From Limnephilus marmoratus (lineage: Eukaryota > Arthropoda > Insecta > Trichoptera > Limnephilidae): DNA of 64,000 bases. The translations under genes were made by a program, and so were the position numbers. This document shows, one piece after another, positions 58,640-64,000 of this stretch. The stretch spans positions 22,914,770 through 22,978,769 of the forward strand of contig OU862923.1 in assembly GCA_917880885.1 (NCBI GenBank). Direction: 5' to 3'. Within the stretch, counting starts at the first letter, position 1. Every line of letters starts with the position of its first letter. Under the pieces are notes generated by a model. The model made no database searches, was not told the DNA's origin, and worked only from the letters and a program-made list of their open reading frames with translations.

Positions 58640-58970
58640 AAACTCATTCTAACCATCACGCCGTTTCCCTCAGGGGTAGGCAGAGAGGACGGACAGTCAA
58701 ACAACCCAGTCTTGGCAAACGCTCTTTGCCTCATTCACTTTCATACATCGTCTCACACACACCCTTCTATTATTCTGACTCGTGACATGGCCCGACTCTC
58801 TGATTCACTTGATCGTGCCATGACATCTTTGGGCGTCCCCGACTTTTTCTACCATTCACATTTGCATCATAAATTCTTCTTACACTCCTTTTTTCATCCA
58901 TTCGCTCTACATGCCCAAACCATCTGAGGGTTCCTTTCATCTCACTAAATCTTAATCTTATCTTAGCTTA
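58640..58970 (-). pseudogene. RTE-type retrotransposon 3' end (family 2)
   Basis: The minus strand encodes TLRWFGHVERMDEKRSVRRI then NGRKSRGRPKMSWHDQV, the basic C-terminal region of an RTE-like protein, followed by a 3' end reading cggcgtgatggttag. It is shared with 34722 to 34960 and, as a short tail, 44410 to 44520. Confidence 0.7.
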
Positions 58971-58984
58971 ATTTATTTTTTATT

Positions 58985-59175
58985 TTTTAAAGAAATACAA
59001 ACATTCCCGGGTTACGAATAACCCAAAAATGTTTGAAAATCTCCTACTACCATCACAAAAAATCGAAAATGTTTCTTGTGTTGTGATGGAGGACTTGGCC
59101 AGCTGAGGAATAGAACATGCGACGCCCAGGTGGGACCCAAACGCTATACCCACCAACCACTGACCGGTAGCTATA
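58985..59175. repeat. Interspersed repeat family F, copy 1
   Basis: The block acaaacattcccgggttacg to accactgaccggt recurs at 63005 to 63180. Confidence 0.7.
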
Positions 59176-60269
59176 TATTAAAGGACCTTACAAATAGTCA
59201 CATACCAGTAAATAAGTTAACATGAATACAGTACCAATTCTCTGCAATATTTTCTTATTTTTAAAAATGCAGGGAATTTTTATTTAATTCTATTGCATAT
59301 ACTCACAGATCATAGATTATAACATATATATTTACCGTTCATAGACCTATAGAGATTCTTATATCCTAATAACTGTTGAGAATTAAAACATACATTTATA
59401 ACTCATTAATCCTTTTGATTGTACATGTCGTCTCTATCACATCTTCCAATACTTTGCGTCGAGTGCCAGTCACCTTGTAATAAATAATGTAATATTTTAA
59501 AAAATACCTATTATTTCACAAATACATTAGTAATATTTAGTAATGATTGTATGATAGAAACCAACATTACCTACGTTCTATTTAATAGCCGTATCCCCAT
59601 TCCATTACCTAATACACCAAATAATTGTTTAAAAAATTGCGTGAAAGTGAAATATAATTACATATTTCAATCCATCATACCCAAACTCTGAGAAAATCCT
59701 ATTATAATGAGCTGTCTAGGGTAGGTACAAGCTAGACTACCGAGCAACAAATCATATTACAATGTGGCGCTTTTTACGCTCTTGTTTGATTTCAGATGGA
59801 GGTTTTCTGTGGTACTCACTTTTGTAAATCAAACGCTTGTTTTGTGTTTATTTATCGCTTACTTTTGCGAACATGTCTATGATGACTATTGCAACGGCGC
59901 ATCTAGCATTCCGAATTGTTACGTTTAACGATTATTGGTTTATGATATTGTCGTCTAGAATCATGCTAGTTTCACATCAAATCAGTGCATTATTTTTCAT
60001 CATCTTTGCACAATTCACTAATCTAAACAGAGTTCTTTGTGTAATGTTCAATGAGTCTAGCGATGAATTCTGTCATCACAACCCCTTTTTATAATTTAAA
60101 TGTGTATAATTATTGAGCAGTCGATAGTGAGCAGAGATGCATTTTATGATCACAATTTTTTTATTTATTCTTTGCTGGAGATTTGTGATCTGCTTCTAGC
60201 TAATGTGGAGATTGTGAATGAAACTAATCACATTGAGGTAAGCAGACCAAATAAATATAATATTTTATA

Positions 60270-60729
60270 TCTTATATATAAAAATGAATCGCTGAATGTG
60301 TTGCTAAGCGCATAACTTTCGAACGACTGCACCAAATTGGATAATTCTTTTTTTTTATGTGTTCGTTATTGTCAGGACAAGGTTTTTATAAAACTTCCAG
60401 TGAGCTCTAGCATTATGAAATTTGTATAAAAAAATTGCTATTGGTGGCACGCGAGGAAGCGGCTATTGCTATGGAAAGCGGGAGGGAGGGATAGATGAGG
60501 GAGGGGGGAGGGGAACCTGGGAGGGGTGAGGGGAACTCGGGAAGGGGGGTTCGCGGGACGGGGGAAGGGAGGGGGAGTGGATTGGGGAGATGGAAGGTGG
60601 AGGTGACGGAGTGGGAACGGGAGAAAAAAAGTGGAGGTGGAAGGGGAACGGGACGAATGGGAAAGGACACGCAGGGAGAAAAAAATTCTTTATTAAATGG
60701 CATAGCAACGCACGCCGGGAACCAGCTAG
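60270..60729 (+). mobile_element. Non-autonomous Helitron, complete
   Basis: It starts tcttatatataaaaatgaat after an A and ends gccgggaaccagctag before a T, consistent with insertion between A and T. The 3' hairpin is ggc..gcc in the gcatagcaacgcacgcc segment. The body has a G/A-rich minisatellite at 60480 to 60640. It lies in an intron of the receptor relic, 32 bp after a splice donor. Confidence 0.75.
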
Positions 60730-61069
60730 TTTATAATAATAATTGAAAGAAAAATAAATATTTCACGTTCTACAACAAAATCGTTATGTCTGCCTCACTA
60801 TCATAATCATAAGAGATATGATTTAAGCGGTGTTAGAAAGAGAAAACACCACGCTTTACGTAAAAATCTAAAAATTAACTTTAAAAGAAGTGAAATATAA
60901 ACGTTTATGAAACCAAAGTTTCGGATCGCAATAAGAAAAAATAAATTATTAATTATTTTAACATGGAATGACAAAAAAGTAAGGTGACAATGAAGTTTAT
61001 AATACATTTGTGTAATAAAATATGTATGTGTTTTTTTTTATTATCAGTAATTTAAGTTCGAAAAATGTA

Positions 61070-61480
61070 AGGTTTTTTTTACATTAGCTCCACACAGGAG
61101 GCCCCGAGGAAAAACAATTTCCCTCAAGGCCTATGTCATCTTAGAGGAGATTCATACGTCCATCACTCCTCGACACCAATGTGTCGAGGAGTGATGGACG
61201 TATGAATCTATCCCTTCAACTGCGGTGCAAGGCGAAGAGTCGAGGGATTCTGGCTGGATAGGTCAAAAGACCTCAACCAGTCTCTCTCGGTCCGATCCGC
61301 CAAGCAGCAGGTGGGCAGACATATCGGTCGCCAAGGCCTTGACAAACATCACCCCAAAACCCGGGCACCCCTGCTAAGTCACCAAACATAGCGAACCACT
61401 TGGGGTGACCTATGGCAGGGGTGTTGGTTATCCAATAAATGGTTCCCAGGGCGGCGTTACCCATACCGCCGTAAATTGTT
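61070..61480 (-). repeat. Interspersed repeat family E with an internal hairpin
   Basis: This reverse copy carries a perfect 28 bp inverted repeat at 61149-61176 and 61181-61208 with a 4 nt spacer (caat). One arm matches normal family E sequence (gtgatggacgtatgaatc); the other is its inverted duplicate and replaces ordinary family E sequence. Confidence 0.7.
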
Positions 61481-61944
61481 ATTGTGACTTAAATTGTTTT
61501 TTTTTTATTAAAATTTATTTGTGAACTAAAATGTTAACTTTTAACTTATGCTTTGAATTTCCAGCTTATTGTAATTATGTAAACAAAATTTTTCGATTTG
61601 ATTATTTCAATCACCTATGGAATGAAAGGAATGGATGTATCTGATTTGGTGAGTAGATATTATGTCGATTGTCCAATTGATTAGTCAGATATTTCCAAAT
61701 ACTTAGTTTTGAGATAATGAGGAAAGCAATATTTGAATGCTCACCATAGATTAATTATCATTTACACATGTCTGTGTTTTACATATTAAATATGCTACAA
61801 AATAACACAGGGAGGAATCCTAATGGCGACCTAGAAAACAACATTTTGTTTAATTCAATATATTTTTTTCTGCATTATAATTGATTTGGTGGTGTTTATG
61901 AGTAATCTGAGTATTGTACTAGATATAGGGTACACTTTTACACA

Positions 61945-62135
61945 ATACAACTGGTTCCGTGCCAACTCAGAATGAAACCAACTCGGAAGCACCTCAGAAA
62001 GTTCATTAAAAGCTATGAAAAAATAATTTTAAAATAGCCGGTAACCCTACCCTAACTTAATCTATTTAAGCAATTTTTATATATTTTTTATCATCACTCT
62101 TAATGACCTTTCTGAGGTGCTTCTGAGTTACAACT
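61945..62135. mobile_element. Palindromic MITE
   Basis: Arms read ccaactcagaatgaaaccaa and ggtgcttctgagttac, with ttcattaa/taatgacctt inside. It is the uninterrupted relative of the element at 26805 to 27190. Confidence 0.65.
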
Positions 62136-62299
62136 GCATACTCAACTAATATTTTGGTTTTTTGGAGATGACTAATTAACTGGATGATCGATGTAATAAC
62201 AATACAAATTTCACGGTAAATTAAAACAGTGCGTTAAAAATCTAAATGATACATCATTGGTCCAATACCAAAGTCGCGAAACCGCATTTTGAGTTAAAT

Positions 62300-62460
62300 A
62301 TACCAAATATGGAGCGACAACGTCCTCAAAGATATATCCACCTTGGAGATTGTAAACTGGAGAGAGCTGGCACAAAACTGTGATGAGTGGAGAAAGACTC
62401 TTGAGGAGGCCAAGACCCACCAGGAGTTGTAGAGCCAAGTGTGATGATGATGATGATACC
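62300..62460 (+). pseudogene. RTE-type retrotransposon 3' end, copy 4 (family 1), short
   Basis: Only the last ~40 codons remain (WSDNVLKDIS then NWRELAQ and DEWRKTLEEAKTHQ in pieces), followed by gtgatgatgatgatga. Confidence 0.7.
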
Positions 62461-62512
62461 AAAATTTATAATTTTAAACAGAGTATATTACTTGTCATTT
62501 ATTAATAACTAG

Positions 62513-62960
62513 CTGGGGTACCCGACTTTGCTCAGGGAGTTGTATGAGATTGAACTGACATTCGAACCCAAGACGGATCTTGCTTTATATACCCCTACTA
62601 GGTGGCCCCACTCATACAAAAAAAGACTTCAAATGGTTCACAATGTTCCAGAATATTCCACAACGTTCAAGAGTGTTTTGGAATGTTTCATAATGATCTG
62701 GGATGTTCCCGAACGTTCCAAACTATACCCGAACATTTCAGAATATTCCGGGATGTTGTGGAATGCTCTCGAATGTTCTAGAAGTTTCTAGAGGGCGAAA
62801 CTTCCAGCCCTTATATCTTCAAAAGCATGCCCTTCAGGTAAAAATGGGAACCTTCTTCATGGATGGGGGGATAGAGGGCTACTATACCATATACCTTTGA
62901 TCGTACCAGGACTCGTTTCTGAGTTTTAGAGGGATGCATACTTTCATACGCTTTCTTTTA
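62513..62960 (-). mobile_element. Helitron-like element carrying a heat-shock-element array
   Basis: The plus-strand start actagctggggtacccgact is the reverse of a Helitron 3' end (GGGTACC-CAGCTAG before T). From about 62636 to 62802 lies a 10 bp periodic array described separately. The 5' end is not clear; I stop at about 62960 where the pattern ends. Confidence 0.5.
62636..62802. promoter_or_regulatory. Array of heat-shock-element-like pentamers
   Basis: For about 165 bp the sequence keeps a 10 bp phase of alternating GAANN and TTCNN pentamers. Perfect triplets occur at 62646-62658 (ttc-gaa-ttc) and 62706-62718. A run of four (gaa-ttc-gaa-ttc) lies at 62771-62788, followed by gag in phase. 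This is the binding pattern of heat shock factor trimers. Other pentamers in the array are degenerate but in phase. There is no gene immediately downstream. Confidence 0.6.
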
Positions 62961-63004
62961 TAATATTTATTGATTACACATTATTGTGTATAAACTACAG
63001 ATTT

Positions 63005-63180
63005 GATGGATTTTTTTTTCTTTTTACAAAGAAGGACAAACATTCCCGGTTTACGAATAATCTGAGAATTTTTGAAAATCTCCTCCTACCACCACAGTAA
63101 GCGGAAAATGTTGCTTGTGTCGTGATGGAGGACTTATGGTGGGACCCAAACGCGATGCCAACTCAGCCACTGACCGGTTT
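63005..63180. repeat. Interspersed repeat family F, copy 2
   Basis: Matches 58985 to 59175, from acaaacattcccggtttacg to gccactgaccggtt. Confidence 0.7.
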
Positions 63181-63734
63181 TAATCCATAAGCAGCTGGTT
63201 TAGTAATAATATATATCGATTTAAGATATCAATTCTAAACTTCATACCTCTCAATATCTCCAAGTGATGTTTTTACAGATTTGCGACTTTGGCATTTACC
63301 CATTTGGTATTTAAGCGGCGATGTGTAAATTTTTATTGCCCAGTTGTAATTGTAACCTTTGTCGATTTTTCTCAGGTGGAGTCACTTCTGAAAAATGGAG
63401 CCAATTTTTCTTATCTTTATGTGACCGTTGGAGGATGTGCCACGATTACTTTCATTTTCTTGATACATAACATTATGTATGTACCTACATCCAAATCATA
63501 TCGATATCAAATGTAGTTTTTCTTTATGTGGTTTTTTGTACTTAGCTATGCCCACTTACACTGGTGTCAATTTTATTGGTGCTTTACGAGCTGTGGACAA
63601 TTATACTACTGGTGTGCACCATCAAAGCGCTAAAATCTGAAATGGAAAGGACAAAAAGGATTCTCATTAAAATCTCTCTCAAAGGAAACTTGCGTAAGTT
63701 GTTATTACTTATGTATGCATAAATACTGGAACAT

Positions 63735-63850
63735 AGGAAGATTGATACAATGACGTTATATAAAATAAATAGACTCGCCATAGTCTCACATACTCACAAT
63801 ATAATGTGGAAAGTAAGGAACACTCTTTTGTTTTCAGCGATTTTCAGTAA
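63735..63850. repeat. Family C fragment, inverted
   Basis: The blocks gactcgccatagtctcacat and cagtaatttcttaattcaaa are the inverse of the end of the family C copies at 43.4 and 51.1 kb. Confidence 0.6.
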
Positions 63851-64000
63851 TTTCTTAATTCAAAAGTTTATTCCTGTGTGATAAAGATAGACAATCAAAT
63901 AATGTGTGTGTATGAATGGGATGAATAAATGAGCGGGCGGCGTATTAATTTCTTCGCCGAATACTGTTTTCACATCACGGGTGTGACTGAGATAACAAGA

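Larger units (their letters stand above)
59796..63693 (+). pseudogene. Gustatory-receptor-like gene, disrupted
   Basis: Plus-strand blocks follow the order of an insect gustatory receptor. From 59796 comes a membrane segment (VVLTFVNQTLVLCLFIAYFC). From about 59870 to 60090, in another frame, comes LVSHQISALFFIIFAQFTNL then NRVLCVMFN. From about 60100 to 60237, in a third frame, comes FIYSLLEICDLLLANVEIVN. Block 61565-61648 (TKFFDLIISITYGM) holds a TAA stop in a membrane segment. Block 63546-63693 reads VSILLVLYELWTIILLVCTI and ALKSEMERTKRILIKI, resembling TM6. The last three junctions are phase 0 with good splice sites. Two frame breaks and one stop make it a probable pseudogene. Its final exon would lie beyond the window. 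Confidence 0.5.

Noticed and set aside
63289..63516. A membrane-like frame (SLLKNGANFSYLYV...) as an exon of the receptor relic
   Set aside because: It has a hydrophobic stretch, but it lies between two exons that already join in phase and I see no receptor motif in it.

Overview
This is insect nuclear DNA: AT-rich, with intron-split genes that obey GT-AG splicing, and most of it is transposon debris. I could reconstruct two complete conserved single-copy genes exon by exon. MED4 is on the minus strand (5 exons, about 29.5 to 14.2 kb) and CDK5RAP3/C53 is on the plus strand (9 exons, about 37.9 to 56.0 kb). Between them lies a recognisable but frame-broken acireductone dioxygenase (ADI1, minus, 32.6 to 31.1 kb) and a small unidentified minus-strand gene candidate (36.0 to 34.3 kb). 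After CDK5RAP3 come remnants of at least two tandem gustatory-receptor-like genes (57.7 kb and 59.8 to 63.7 kb). MED4, C53 and an insect-type chemoreceptor indicate an insect; I cannot name the order with confidence.

Layout. 0 to 14 kb is intergenic. It holds a decayed mariner at 2 kb, stacked Helitrons with C/T minisatellites at 4.1 to 5.5 kb, a 3.1 kb element with ~550 bp inverted repeats and a CXC-domain ORF at 5.5 to 8.5 kb, a tRNA-derived SINE at 9.5 kb and a fold-back MITE at 9.7 to 10.2 kb. 14 to 29.5 kb is MED4. Its introns hold a MADF-coding mini-element (17.0 to 17.7 kb) and a 10 kb first intron built of nested elements, including a hAT-type element with an 8 bp target duplication. 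30 to 37 kb holds Harbinger debris, ADI1, RTE-type retrotransposon 3' ends and the unidentified gene. 37.9 to 56 kb is CDK5RAP3, with an apparently perfect 1,637 bp tandem duplication in intron 2 and a hAT-in-pogo insertion in intron 7. 56.7 to 64 kb is retrotransposon debris, chemoreceptor pseudogenes and two Helitrons; the one at 62.5 kb carries a 10-bp-periodic array of heat-shock-element-like pentamers.

The genes do not form a pathway cluster: MED4 is a Mediator subunit, C53 acts in UFMylation and ER-phagy, ADI1 in methionine salvage. The most unusual signals are the heat-shock-element array, the CXC-domain inverted-repeat element, the MADF mini-element and the ADI1 frame breaks. No CRISPR array, rRNA gene or virus-like gene was recognised.
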